Assembly: GCF_001905665.1 (NCBI RefSeq)
Contig: NZ_LIVX01000005.1
Coordinates: 520,134-584,133, forward strand
Length of the DNA: 64,000 bases
Source: Streptomyces sp. CB02261
GTDB lineage: Bacteria > Actinomycetota > Actinomycetes > Streptomycetales > Streptomycetaceae
Direction: 5' to 3'
In this document: piece after piece, positions 17,470-26,497 of the stretch
Layout of the letters: the number at the start of each line of letters is the position of its first letter
How positions within the stretch are numbered: position 1 is the first letter of the stretch
Program-made: the position numbers and the translations under genes
Notes under the pieces: generated by a model
Told to the model about the DNA's origin: nothing
Databases searched by the model: none
Seen by the model: only the letters and a program-made list of their open reading frames with translations

Positions 17470-17830
17470 TCACGGGGCGGGTCTGCACTCGGGCGACGAG
17501 ATCGGCTTCTCCGAGGTTGGCTCGATCATTGACCTGGACGTCGCCGACCACTACACCGAGGCGCTGCACGAGGTCGTCGCGGCGAAAGCCGAGCACCGGG
17601 CGCTAATGGCTGTAACGGAGGAGGCGGCGCCGGCCGGTCAGGTCGTCGACCTGACCGGCCGCGCTGGAGCAGTCGGTGGCCGACGCCCGAGAACGCCGCG
17701 GCGAGACGTCTGCGGGTGAGACGAGATGCCCAAGCCGAAGAAGAAGGCGGCGGCCAAGAAGACGCCCGCGAAGCAGACGGCCGCCAAGAAGACCACGGCG
17801 AAGAAGACCGCCCGAAAGCACGCGTCTTTG
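17470..17830 (+). pseudogene. Ku protein C-terminal relic, copy 1
   Basis: Reads GDEIGFSEVGSIIDLDVADH, YTEALHEVVAAKAEHRA and APAGQVVDLT. A shift gives VADARERRGETSAGE, and another gives MPKPKKKAAAKKTPAKQTAA plus further KKT repeats. It aligns with the better preserved Ku tail at 20059-20550, including the lysine-rich C-terminus that binds DNA in some actinobacterial Ku proteins. Two frameshifts and loss of the N-terminal half make it non-functional. It is cut at about 17830 by an opposite-strand IS5 relic. Confidence 0.6.
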
Positions 17831-17845
17831 GGGCCGTCTTGTCGA

Positions 17846-18072
17846 TCATGTGTCGGGCCAGATGAGGGTGCTGGCGAGGGTGGTGCCGGCGAGGTAGCGG
17901 TCGGGACGCTTGTCGTAGCGGGTGGCGATGCCGCGCCATTGCTTGGGCCGGTGGAAGCAGCGTTCGGCGACGTTGCGACGCCGATAGGCGGCCGTGTCGA
18001 AGCCGCAGGGCCGTTCCCGGCGCCGTTTCTGTCCGGCGAGCTGATCGACACGGTTCGGGACCGGTGCTTCCG
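17846..18072 (-). pseudogene. IS5-family transposase, C-terminal relic
   Basis: Minus strand: VPNRVDQLAGQKRRRERPCG, FDTAAYRRRNVAERCFHRPK, QWRGIATRYDKRPDRYLAGT, TLASTLIWPDT and a stop. This is the classical end of an IS5-group transposase including the YxxxR-K-E-like region (RRRNVAERCF). The element probably truncated the Ku gene whose lysine-rich tail ends at 17830. Confidence 0.7.
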
Positions 18073-18168
18073 ATGGTGACGTGAGCAACCCTCCGGTGAC
18101 CGCTTGACCCGTAACAATCTTGAGGAGTACCCCATGCCTGACAGCCCCACTGCCTTCGGACGGACACC

Positions 18169-19098
18169 ATGACCACAACCGGAACAGGACGATTCGGCGC
18201 CATATTGGACCGCATCGAAGAAGAGACTGCCGCGCTTGACGAACGCGGCAGCCCCGCCCACTACATTCCGCTGCTCGCGGACGCCGACCCCCGGCGCTTC
18301 GGCATGGCCGTCGCCGAACCGGACGGAACGGTCTACGGTGTCGGCGACTGGCAGCAGCCCTTCTCGACGCAGTCCATCACCAAGGTCTTCGCCCTGGCCC
18401 TGGCGCTCTCCCTGTACGGTGAACAGATCTGGCACGGTGTGGGCCGCGAGCCCTCCGGCAACCCCTTCAACTCCCTGGTGCAGCTGGAGTACGAGAACGG
18501 CATCCCCCGAAACCCGTTCATCAACGCCGGCGCCCTGGTGGTCACCGATCGGTTGCAGACACTGACCGGGGACGCGGCCGGCCACATAGGAGAACTGCTC
18601 CGTACCGAAAGCGGGAACCCGGCCATCGACTTCATCCCGGCGATGGCCGCCTCGGAAGCTGCCCGCGGTGACCGCAACGCCGCCCTCGCCCATTTCATGG
18701 CCTCCTACGGCAACATCGCCAATCCCGTCCCCGAACTGCTGGCCGCCTACTTCCGGCAGTGCTCCATCGAGGCCTCCTGCGCGGATCTGGCACTGGCCGC
18801 GGGGTTCCTGGCACGGCAGGGTGCCCGGGCCGATGGCTCGGCACTGCTGACACGCAGCCAGGCCAAGCAGGTCAACGCCGTCATGCTGACCTGCGGCACG
18901 TACGACGCTGCGGGAGAATTCGCCTACCGGGTGGGCCTGCCGGGCAAAAGCGGCGTGGGCGGAGGGATCATCGCGGTCGTGCCCGGCGTGTGCACTCTGT
19001 GCGTGTGGAGTCCTGGACTCGACCGACGAGGCAACTCGGTGGCAGGCGTAGCGGCTCTCGACCGCTTCACCACACTCACCGGGCTGTCCGTCTTCTGA
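18169..19098 (+). CDS. glsA: glutaminase (glutamine to glutamate plus ammonia)
   Basis: The 309-residue length is usual for bacterial serine-type glutaminases. Visible motifs are FSTQSITKVF with Ser69 and Lys72 as the catalytic SxxK pair, PFNSLVQLEYENGIPRNPFI, NAGAL, ASYGNIANPVPELLAAYF and GLPGKSGVGGGI. It hydrolyses L-glutamine in the cytosol and supplies glutamate and ammonium, which also supports pH and osmotic balance. It has no operon partner; its neighbours are relics of Ku, IS5 and IS110. It is well preserved compared with them. Confidence 0.95.
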   Translation: MTTTGTGRFGAILDRIEEETAALDERGSPAHYIPLLADADPRRFGMAVAEPDGTVYGVGDWQQPFSTQSITKVFALALALSLYGEQIWHGVGREPSGNPFNSLVQLEYENGIPRNPFINAGALVVTDRLQTLTGDAAGHIGELLRTESGNPAIDFIPAMAASEAARGDRNAALAHFMASYGNIANPVPELLAAYFRQCSIEASCADLALAAGFLARQGARADGSALLTRSQAKQVNAVMLTCGTYDAAGEFAYRVGLPGKSGVGGGIIAVVPGVCTLCVWSPGLDRRGNSVAGVAALDRFTTLTGLSVF

Positions 19099-19129
19099 CC
19101 AACCTGCCGTCCGGGACCGGCCTGACCGG

Positions 19130-19275
19130 AAAGCGTTCGACAAACGGCATCCCAACACCGAACCCAAGCTCCGCAAGCTGTTCGCAAAACTCCAGGCCAA
19201 GCACGGAACAGTGCTCGTCGCGGTCGACCAGCTGGCCTCGATCGGGGCCCTGCCGCTGGCGGTCACCAGGGCATG
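19130..19275 (+). pseudogene. IS110-family transposase, N-terminal relic
   Basis: The frame reads PKLRKLFAKLQAKHGTVLVA then VDQLASIGALPLAVTRAW. This is a recognisable piece near the N-terminus of IS110-group (DEDD) transposases, which usually read VVDQPASIGALPLAVAR. Everything before and after is lost. Confidence 0.6.
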
Positions 19276-19421
19276 GCGCACGTCGCCGCACCCCACAGCG
19301 CGCGAGCCCCGCGCCGTACGCGGCGCACGCGGGGCGCACTGTGGCGTCGTGCTCGGGCTCAGGACGGCCCCATGGCGCGGGTTCCCGCCCGGTTACCGTG
19401 GTGCCGGGCTGCCTGTGACGG

Positions 19422-19841
19422 TCACACAGTGATCAGCAGGAGGAGAAGCGACAGGGTGCCTGTGGTGAGCACGGCCCCTACCACGGTGAATACGGCGGGG
19501 ATCGTGGTGGAGTCCCAGCCCTGGATCTCGAAGCGGCGGGGGTTTTCCTCGTCGTATCGGACCGTGATCGAGGTACCGACGCCAAGGCGGCGTGCGGGGC
19601 TCCGGCCGAGCCTGGAGGGGTAGGCGTACTCGCGGCCGTCTCTGGCCGTCCAGGCGACGACCGGGTGGTGGTACGTGGCTCCGTCGTCGTCTCGCCGGGT
19701 GTCATGACCGACGACTCGCCCTGCTGCGGTGGTACCGGTGCGCCGTAGCGCCCTGGCCAAGCGGAGGCCGTGCGCGCCGATGCAGAGGAAGGTCACGCCG
19801 ATCACCAGGGGTATGAGCAAGAAGAGCCATTCGTGTTCCAT
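19422..19841 (-). CDS. DUF3592-type membrane protein
   Basis: The 139-residue protein has an N-terminal helix (LFLLIPLVIGVTFLCIGAHG), a beta-rich middle (GRVVGHDTRRDDDGATYHHP, then VGTSITVRYDEENP) and a C-terminal helix (AVFTVVGAVLTTGTLSLLLL). This helix, beta-domain, helix layout with a V-x-Y-DP/EN-P motif is DUF3592. Function unknown. ATG 19841 is chosen because the longer frame adds an unlikely polar leader. Confidence 0.8.
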   Translation of the reverse strand: MEHEWLFLLIPLVIGVTFLCIGAHGLRLARALRRTGTTAAGRVVGHDTRRDDDGATYHHPVVAWTARDGREYAYPSRLGRSPARRLGVGTSITVRYDEENPRRFEIQGWDSTTIPAVFTVVGAVLTTGTLSLLLLLITV

Positions 19842-20058
19842 GTGGTGTCCGACGCGTGAGCAGGGACGTCGGTTGCTGGGACAGGGGATGCCCTGCTGGC
19901 CGCCCTGCACAGCCGGTTCAGACCGGCGCCGCCTACCTCCTCCCCGGCATTCCCGGCATCGCCCTCCTCGATCTGGCGGAGCTGCGTGCTGAACGAATCA
20001 GCGCTGCGACGCGTGGTCGGCAGCCCCGACCTCATGCGCCGCAGGGGCCCTCGGGTGC

Positions 20059-20550
20059 GGCCAAGGCTTGTTGCGGGGCCGTGAGCGCCTGGGCCTGCTC
20101 CGCCCCATGGGCGACGCGCTGCTGCTGTCCGGGCTGCACTGGGGCGACGAGATCCGCTCCTCCGGGGAGGTCGCCCCGCCCGAGACCGAACTCACCGAGG
20201 AGGAGATCGAGGGCGCGCTCGCGCTGATGGACACGATGACCGTGGACTCGGTCACGGAGCTGGATGTCACTGACCACTACACCGAGGCGTTCCACGAGGT
20301 GATCGCCGCGAAAGCCGAGCACCGGGCGCCGAAGCCGGTCGAGGCCGAGGCGGCGCCGGCCGGGCAGGTGGTCGACCTGATGGCCGCGCTGGAGGCACCG
20401 GTGACCGACGCCCGCGAACGCCGCGGCGAGACGTCCGGGGGCGAGGCGACCGTCCACGAGATGCCCACGCCGAAGAAGAAGACGCCCGCCAAGAAGACAC
20501 CCGCGACGAAGACGGCCGCCAAGAAGACCACCCGAAAGCGCGCGTCCTAG
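20059..20550 (+). pseudogene. Ku protein C-terminal relic, copy 2
   Basis: One open frame reads RGRERLGLLRPMGDALLLSG, LHWGDEIRSS, ETELTEEEIEGALALMDTM, DVTDHYTEAFHEVIAAKAEH. It ends in a tail of TPKKKTPAKKTP-type repeats. This is the end of the Ku beta-barrel, the C-terminal arm and a lysine-rich extension. Ku binds double-strand ends and recruits LigD in bacterial end joining. The first half of the protein (about 150 residues) and a normal start are missing, so it is probably non-functional unless a TTG at 20068 is used. No ligD is nearby. Confidence 0.65.
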
Positions 20551-20604
20551 CCCACCCGAGCGCCCCCGCGGGCCAGCCCTGAAAGGGAAACCATGGTTTC
20601 CACT

Positions 20605-20890
20605 TCAGGGCCGCCGCCCTTGATGTGCCGGAGGCTTGTCGATTCCGAGGCTTCCCCAGGGGGCGCACAGGTCGCACATCTCCAGCCCGGGGAACTCCTC
20701 GAACGTCATCCGTACGTCCTCCTTGCTGAGGAGGCTGGGCATGTTCTTGGCGATCGAGCAGCTCCTGCGGTGCAGCACCGGATGCCCTTCGACCGCGCGG
20801 GAGGGCAGCACCTTCCAGGACATCTCCCGGCGGGCGACCTCCCGGCGCCGGCGCTCCTGCTCCTGCTGGGCCTCGAGCTCCCGGATCGCA
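20605..20890 (-). pseudogene. fragment resembling the C-terminus of a DUF6233-type protein
   Basis: Minus strand: AIRELEAQQEQERRRREVAR, then VLHRRSCSIAKNMPSLLSKE and FPGLEMCDLCAPW. A charged helix is followed by a Cys and a CxxC, the pattern of small DUF6233-like Streptomyces proteins. A TGA lies directly upstream in frame and no start codon precedes the charged helix. It could begin at ATG 20823 (72 residues). Tentative. Confidence 0.35.
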
Positions 20891-21271
20891 CTTCAGCGGC
20901 CTAATCTTCTGGCCACCAGAGCGGGAGCTCTCTGCCGATGAGGTGGTCGATCAGGCATCGGGCTATCGGGCGATCGCGTCGTGAGGCACACGCGCTCAGG
21001 TGTAGGCCAGATTGCCATTGGCGACTGGATGGTGAACCCCGGGCCTGCCTGGCTCGCCACCTACCGCGACTGACGGCTCTCTACCTGGAGTAGGCCACGA
21101 CCGCATCGAGACGCTGCACGAGCACTCGCTGTTCGATCAGCGCAGCCCGGTCTTCGGGACACGGTGCCGACACGCGACCGCAGGATGGTTCGGCGGTCAG
21201 GTACTGATGGAGGGCGTGCGCCCTTGGTGCAGCGGGACCCCGTTGGGGGTAGGGCCCCGGCTTGTTTCTAC
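20891..21271. other. no recognisable gene
   Basis: I find no supported coding region or element here. Confidence 0.4.
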
Positions 21272-21904
21272 TCAGCAGCTTTCCTCGAACTTCACGGCGG
21301 TGAGGGTGACGGGCTGCCCGTCGAGCTTGGTGCCAGCAGTGGGCTCCTGGGTGCACACCTTCCAGTTGGACTCCATAAGGACCATGCGGCCCTCCGGGGA
21401 TGCGTCGGTGACCGTGAGGCTGGTCGAGGCGTCCAGGGACTGGCGGGCGACCTTGACGGACTTCCCAGCGAAGTTGGGCATGATGTTGCTCGCCTGCGGC
21501 TCGTCGGCGCCATGGTCGGCGGCCGGACAGGTCTCTTCGAGCTTGACCGTGGCGAAGTCGATCTTGACGTCGCTCGGGTGCTCACCTGCTGCCGGGGTCT
21601 GGCCGCAGACCTTCCAGTTCCGGTCGAGGGCCTGGGCGCGGCCACGGCCCAGAGCGTCGTGGGAGTGCAGGTTGTAGAAGCCGGCCGCCTGCGCCTGGTC
21701 CTGCGCGGACTGGAGTCCCTTGCCGGTCATGTCCGGGAGGGCGGCCGGATCTGGGTCTGCTTCGGGCGCCTTCGTGGTGGGGGCGGCGGCCGTGGGCTGG
21801 GCGGCTTGGGGCTTGTCGCTGCCGGACTTGTCGCCCTCGCACGCGGTGAGGGTGAAGGTGAATGCGGCGGCAGCGATGAGGCTGAGGGTGGGTTTCGTAC
21901 GCAT
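21272..21904 (-). CDS. PASTA-domain lipoprotein
   Basis: The 210-residue protein has a lipoprotein signal with the lipobox LTAC at about residue 22 and a Pro/Ala/Thr-rich linker. Two PASTA-like units follow: LPDMTGKGLQSAQDQAQAAG and IMPNFAGKSVKVARQSLDAS. Each is followed by a matching WKVC element and a final Cys (KLEETC, KFEESC), so each unit probably carries one disulfide. PASTA domains bind peptidoglycan or muropeptides and are best known from PknB-type kinases and PBPs. Here they form a stand-alone membrane-anchored binding protein. It is convergent with nothing coding and divergent from a toxin relic. Confidence 0.85.
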   Translation of the reverse strand: MRTKPTLSLIAAAAFTFTLTACEGDKSGSDKPQAAQPTAAAPTTKAPEADPDPAALPDMTGKGLQSAQDQAQAAGFYNLHSHDALGRGRAQALDRNWKVCGQTPAAGEHPSDVKIDFATVKLEETCPAADHGADEPQASNIMPNFAGKSVKVARQSLDASTSLTVTDASPEGRMVLMESNWKVCTQEPTAGTKLDGQPVTLTAVKFEESC

Positions 21905-21974
21905 CGGGCCAGCCTGCCTGATTGTGCACAGATGGTGGCACGGAGTGACCATCTCGTAATGGTCGGGCTAGCGC

Positions 21975-22315
21975 AGGGGCCCCAGGTACGAGAAGTACAA
22001 GAAGCTCAACAAGACTCATCTTCGCGGTGCCCAGATCGGCGGATCCAACAAGGATCCGAGGAACTTCGTTACCTTGCACCGCTTCGCCAACTCACCGGTC
22101 ATGCGCAAGATCGAGGACCGGATCCGAGCAGCGGTCGACAACGGCGAGACCATCCAGTGCTCCGTCAGCCCGGTCTATGCGACCAACGGCCCTACCGATG
22201 TCGTCCCTTAAGGCCTGATCATCCATGCCACGGGCAACCGCGGATTCCAGTTCACCCCCTACGAAGGCGGAGCGCCGACCAACCACATCACTATCCTGAA
22301 CGTCCCCAAACGCTG
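21975..22315 (+). pseudogene. polymorphic-toxin nuclease domain relic (Endonuclea_NS_2 type)
   Basis: Reads KKLNKTHLRGAQIGGSNKDP, RNFVTLHRFANSPVMRKIED, GETIQCSVSPVY, then a TAA at 22209-22211. It continues in frame with GLIIHATGNRGFQFTPYEGG and ends ITILNVPKR. This is the C-terminal half of a DNA/RNA non-specific endonuclease toxin domain. The N-terminal trafficking region and the DRGH-type catalytic part are gone and a nonsense codon interrupts the rest. It sits 45 bases upstream of a SUKH immunity gene, in the usual toxin-immunity order. Confidence 0.6.
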
Positions 22316-22360
22316 ACACCCTTACAACCCCGCCACACCAGCCCAGAAAGAGACCTCACG

Positions 22361-22912
22361 ATGCACCCCGCCGTCGAGGAGCTCACCCGACTTGTCCCCC
22401 CGCCAGCCACAGCCCGCCCCCGCACCTGGACCGAGACGGAGCATCGTCTGGGCACAGCGCTGCCCCAGGACTACAAAGACCTCGTCGACACCTATGGCGG
22501 CGGCGTCTTCGACGAGACGATCTGGATCCTAGAGCCGGACTGCGCCGACCAGGACTACGACCTCGCAGCGGTCGCCGACGAGCAGGCCGAAGTCCTCGGT
22601 AACCTCTGGAGAGGCGGCGAGCCGAAACCGGCCGAACTCGCAGCGGACGGCACCAACGTGCTCCCCTTCGCCTACATCGAAGGCACCGGCGCCTACCTCT
22701 ACTGGCTCACCGAGGAGACGGCGAAGCCCGACGAGTGGACCGTCCTTGCTAATGAAGGCCGCGGACCTGAGTGGGAACACCATCCCGTCTCTGCCGTAGC
22801 GTTCGTCGCCGGGGTCCTCTGTGGGCAGATCCACTCGGGAACCCTCGGCGAGCCAGAGAACACGCAGCACAGTTTCGACTCGACACCGACCTTCCTGGCT
22901 CCGACTGAATAA
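22361..22912 (+). CDS. SUKH-family (SMI1/KNR4) immunity protein
   Basis: The 183-residue protein shows the SUKH signature: W near the N-terminus (RTWTETEHRLGTALPQDYKD) followed by YGGGVFDETIWILEP, LPFAYIEGTGAYLYWLTEE and DEWTVLANEGRG. SUKH proteins neutralise nuclease toxins of contact-dependent systems. The broken nuclease domain directly upstream would be its cognate toxin, so this is now an orphan immunity gene that may still protect against kin. AGAAAGAGA precedes the ATG at 22361. Confidence 0.85.
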   Translation: MHPAVEELTRLVPPPATARPRTWTETEHRLGTALPQDYKDLVDTYGGGVFDETIWILEPDCADQDYDLAAVADEQAEVLGNLWRGGEPKPAELAADGTNVLPFAYIEGTGAYLYWLTEETAKPDEWTVLANEGRGPEWEHHPVSAVAFVAGVLCGQIHSGTLGEPENTQHSFDSTPTFLAPTE

Positions 22913-23091
22913 CGAGCTGGTGCGTGAGGAGCGGTCGTTGGGTGACCGCTGGAGAGTGAGGCTGGTCAGAACAGACACAAGCACGGCCGCCACATTGCCT
23001 TCCACGGCGTGTATGACATTTGCGTTCAGCCTGTGCCGACGGCGCGACGCCCGTCGACGTCTTGCCTCGGCCCTTACCGCCCGCCCCACAC

Positions 23092-23800
23092 CTTGTGCTC
23101 GTGCAGGACGACGGCGGTGACCACCGGCAGGTCGCGGTCGGCGGCGGCAAGGTTGAGGGCTAGCGTGACCCCGACGACCAGGCCGAGTACGGCACCAGCG
23201 GCTGGACCCCCTCTGACCGCTACTACGCCCCTTGAGCCCCAGCTCCGCCAGCTGCCGCGCCTGCACCGACGGCCGAAGCCGCCCCCGCGCTGACGAATCG
23301 TGAGACCGGCCCCTCTGAGGCGATCCCTGAGGCCGGGAATCCGATCCCGGCGCCCCTCCCGGTGCCTGCCCCGGCCCGCGCCGTTGATGACGCCGACGGT
23401 ACCGAGGCCACGTTCGAGACCGCGCCGACGGTGCTACCGCTCGGACGAGTGGTCATCGAAGGCGCCACAGGCCGGATCGACTCCAACCGGCAGAGCGCAG
23501 CCGTCGAACTCGTCTCCTACCTCGCGCTCAACCCCGACGCCGACCACCACGCCATCGACGACGCCCTCTGGCCTGGCCGCCTGGTCAACAAGCAGATGCG
23601 CAATGCCGTCATCTCCAGGACCCGCTCCTGGCTCGGCAAGAACGCCGATGGCGAGGCCTTCTTCCCGCGGGTCCAGGACACAGGTGACAGCCGCTACCGC
23701 CTCGCCCAGGCCGTCACCTGCGACTGGCGCACCTTCCAGGGCAGTCCTCCACGAACTGGCGGCAGTCTTGAACAAGCCCAGCTCCATCTGACCCGCCGCC
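23092..23800 (+). pseudogene. second LysM/BTAD-type regulator relic
   Basis: A single frame from 23092 to about 23745 reads LVLVQDDGGDHRQVAVGG, TAG (23161), DPDDQAEYGTSGWTPSDRYY, TGA (23233) and a long Ala/Pro linker. A winged-helix part follows (VLPLGRVVIEGATGRIDSNR, AVELVSYLALNPDADHHAID, ALWPGRLVNKQMRNAVISRT) and ends at CDWRTFQ. After that the frame is lost where the BTAD domain should begin. This covers the region after the LysM domain of the large Streptomyces regulators. Two nonsense codons and truncation on both sides show decay. It is homologous to 2410-3000. Confidence 0.6.
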
Positions 23801-24150
23801 GCCCCTGGCGGGCCATCAAAACCTGCGTCCGCCCCCGCTCTCCCCATACGGTCTACACGGACCCCACAGGACGGGTGCCACCAGCCGGTCCCGCGTCCAG
23901 GCACGTGCGCGGGACCGGCCCCAACCCGCGCGAGCCGCCTGACGACGGCCGTCCATCCGGCAGGGTCAGTTGGCCGGGCGAAGACGCGTAAACGCACCTC
24001 TCGGGTTTCCCACCGACGCCAGCCCGCCGTGGACGAAGCCGCCCCGCCCAGATCGAGTGACCAGCGGGAGCAAGAGAGCCCGCCCCAGAAGTAGTGCTCA
24101 TCGGCTGCCCGGGCTGGCCCGGGGGTGTCCGGCTTCTCGTGAGGCCGTGC
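23801..24150. other. no recognisable gene
   Basis: This may contain further decayed tail of the BTAD regulator, but I cannot follow it in any frame. Confidence 0.35.
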
Positions 24151-24354
24151 CTACTGGTCGGACTCCGGGGTCTCGGGCGCGGCCTTGAAGAAGGGGCCCA
24201 GCCAGTCGAGCATCCGGAAGCCGCGGGCGCTCTTTTCCGCGGGCCCCCACAGTGCGGTCGCGGCGCCGGCGACGAGGAGCGCCACGATGGTGTAGGCGAC
24301 GACGGCATCGTGCGTGTTGCCGGTCTGGGGCTCGGGCTCGTTCGGGGTGTCCAT
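24151..24354 (-). CDS. small single-helix membrane protein
   Basis: The 67-residue product has a polar N-terminus, one membrane helix (AVVAYTIVALLVAGAATALW, residues 17-36) and an amphipathic C-terminus (RMLDWLGPFFKAAPETPESD). GAGGA lies seven bases before the ATG at 24354; a GTG just upstream is a second option. Function unknown. Confidence 0.5.
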   Translation of the reverse strand: MDTPNEPEPQTGNTHDAVVAYTIVALLVAGAATALWGPAEKSARGFRMLDWLGPFFKAAPETPESDQ

Positions 24355-24842
24355 CACTGTCCTCGGTGGGCGCGGGGAACAGCGGAGTAGGACCGTTCGT
24401 TCCCGGGGCAGTTCGTGTGGTTCCTGAGCGTAGTGCCCGCCGGAGTCCTCTCGGACCGTCCTGGTATCTGCATGGCCTGGAAGCGCGAGGCAGTCCTCCT
24501 ACGCCGCTCCTGCACGCCTCGGGAGGCTTCTCCCCGCCCCCGTCAACCACCGCATCGCCGAGGCATCTGCGGGGCGAACTGTCACCACAAGGTGCTTGAG
24601 CTCGACCCGCGCACCGGCTGGACGATCCCGCGCTGAGCGGCGGTGGCCGCACAACGACGCGGGCCCCGACTCCTTTGTCCTTTCTCATCCAATCGAGGCG
24701 TTTGACAGCGAACCCAACCGTTTCGGCTTCTATGGCGGAGCATCTAGTCGTGAGTGGACTGCTGGCCTTGAGTCCCTACGCAGTCGTGGCGAACTGCTCT
24801 AGATTGGTCACCTCATCGACTCGGGTGACGCCAGGGGGTTGG
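24355..24842. other. intergenic region before the kinase
   Basis: I see no gene. It should carry the kinase promoter, which I cannot define. Confidence 0.35.
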
Positions 24843-26099
24843 GTGCGCAAGGGCATGGCCGTCGGGAGCCGCTACCGCGTGGAACGCCTCCTGGGCAGGG
24901 GCGGCTTGGGCGAGGTCTGGGAAGCGACGGACCGTACCCTCGGCCGGCGGGTCGCCATCAAGTTCGTCACCGGCGTCATGCAGTACCCAGAGACGGCTCA
25001 GCGGTTCGCGCGTGAGGCTCGCACGCTCGCCTCGCTCCGCCACGGCAGCGTCGTGACCGTTCACGACGCCGGAACGGCTGACCACGACGGTCAGTCTCTG
25101 CCCTACCTCGTGATGGAGTTACTGGACGGCGCCACCTGGGAATTCTCGCACGTGGACTCGATCGTGGAGACCGGGGCGCGCTTGGCGGACGTTCTCGCGC
25201 ACGTTCACGCGGCGAAGGTTGTACACCGGGACATCAAGCCCGCCGACATCATGATCTGTGCCGACGGGCGCACCGTGCTGATGGACTTCGGTATAGCCCG
25301 GGACGACGCCTCACTCACCCGCACAGCCACCACCACCGGAAAATACTTCGGAACCCGCGGCTACATGGCCCCCGAACAGCTCCAAGGCCGTGCCGCCACA
25401 CCGGCTTCGGACGTCTACGCGCTAGGGATCGTCCTAGTCGAGAAGCTCACCGGCCACCGACTGCCCGTCACGCAGCTCATGCCCCAGGTCCAATCCTCCA
25501 TTCGCGAGCCCGTACTGTCCCTGCTTACCCGGATGACCGCTGCACGTCCCGAGCAGCGGCCCTCCGCCGCCGAGTGCGCCCCGCTGCTGCGCGCGTCCGA
25601 GACGCCCACGACATCGCGGCACGTGCCGTCCACGAGAAAGGAGTGGCGGCAACGGCTGGTTGCGCCGACGGTACTGCTGGCGCTGCACACGATCGTCCTG
25701 TTCCAGCCCGCTTACAGGACAGGCTGGAACGACACCGTTGTCAGGGCGTTCGGCAAACAGATCGTCTATGCGGAGGAAGAGGACTTCTTCGAGTGGAACT
25801 TACGAGCCTGGGGAGCCCTGACTACCGTCGGAGCCGGCGTCGGGATAGCGGCGCTGCTGGTAGCGGTCATGCTGCTCGTCCTGAGCTCTCGGGTGCCGAC
25901 GAGGCTGGCGGGCTATGGCGCAGCGGTGCTCATCGCGGTGTGCCTCGGCTACCAGGCCGTGACCGACCCGCCCTATTATGACGGCAGAGTCCATCAAGTC
26001 GTCTATGGCCTGTGGCTCTTCTATCTGGTGACGGCGGTGACTATCGCCATGTACGTCTACCACGATGTCCGTGTTCGCCGGGGGAGCGCGCGGCCATAG
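24843..26099 (+). CDS. Ser/Thr protein kinase with C-terminal membrane helices
   Basis: The 418-residue protein has an N-terminal eukaryotic-type kinase domain (about 5-260). It contains GRGGLGEVWEA, catalytic Lys40 in VAIKF, HRDIKPADIM with Asp130, DFGIA, GTRGYMAPEQ and DVYALGIVLVEKLTG. The usual Asn of HRDxKPxN is Asp135, which may weaken metal binding. The C-terminal part has about four helices and no extracellular sensor such as PASTA. GTG 24843 is chosen because AGGGGG lies four bases upstream; ATG 24855 is possible. In-frame TTA codons at 25119 and 25800 predict dependence on the bldA tRNA, so expression is probably tied to development. Confidence 0.9.
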   Translation: MRKGMAVGSRYRVERLLGRGGLGEVWEATDRTLGRRVAIKFVTGVMQYPETAQRFAREARTLASLRHGSVVTVHDAGTADHDGQSLPYLVMELLDGATWEFSHVDSIVETGARLADVLAHVHAAKVVHRDIKPADIMICADGRTVLMDFGIARDDASLTRTATTTGKYFGTRGYMAPEQLQGRAATPASDVYALGIVLVEKLTGHRLPVTQLMPQVQSSIREPVLSLLTRMTAARPEQRPSAAECAPLLRASETPTTSRHVPSTRKEWRQRLVAPTVLLALHTIVLFQPAYRTGWNDTVVRAFGKQIVYAEEEDFFEWNLRAWGALTTVGAGVGIAALLVAVMLLVLSSRVPTRLAGYGAAVLIAVCLGYQAVTDPPYYDGRVHQVVYGLWLFYLVTAVTIAMYVYHDVRVRRGSARP

Positions 26100-26497
26100 G
26101 CCACGGCCGTGCAGAGTCGGCCAGCGATGGACTCCGAGCAGCGGCCGCACCAGAACCACGTCCTTGAACCTGGCCGTCGCACATTCCAGTAGCGGATGCC
26201 GCCGACGCCCGCGTACGCCCTCCAACACGCAACACCCCCTGGCGTCCTCCCCCTTCCAAAGGTCCTACGAGGTCGGCCGCGGCCACCGCGTACCACTTGC
26301 CGGGTGCGCCGCATCCGCCGCTGTCCGGGTCGCGGTCGGCGAGACCGGTGACTGGATACGAAGACGGTGGACGGCTCGGCCGGGCGGCCGGACAGCGTGC
26401 TAGCGGCCAAGGAGCGGTCTCGCGTCCCGCACGGCGGGAGTCAGCGGACTCGTTAAGTTCTACGCCTTGTCCGGGGTGGTCCGGCGCGAGTATGTTC
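26100..26497. other. no recognisable gene
   Basis: One minus-strand frame contains CGRC and looks vaguely zinc-ribbon-like, but nothing is good enough to call. Confidence 0.35.

Noticed and set aside
17720..17830. Lysine-rich KKTPAKKT repeats taken as a histone H1-like (HupS-type) protein
   Set aside because: The upstream sequence aligns with the Ku C-terminal arm in two copies, so the repeats are the Ku tail.
17638..19296. Long minus-strand frame across the glutaminase gene
   Set aside because: The plus strand encodes an unmistakable glutaminase; the antisense text has no domain.
23300..23400. Pro/Ala-rich repeat considered as a separate low-complexity gene
   Set aside because: It is in frame with the winged-helix part and is the linker of the LysM/BTAD regulator relic.
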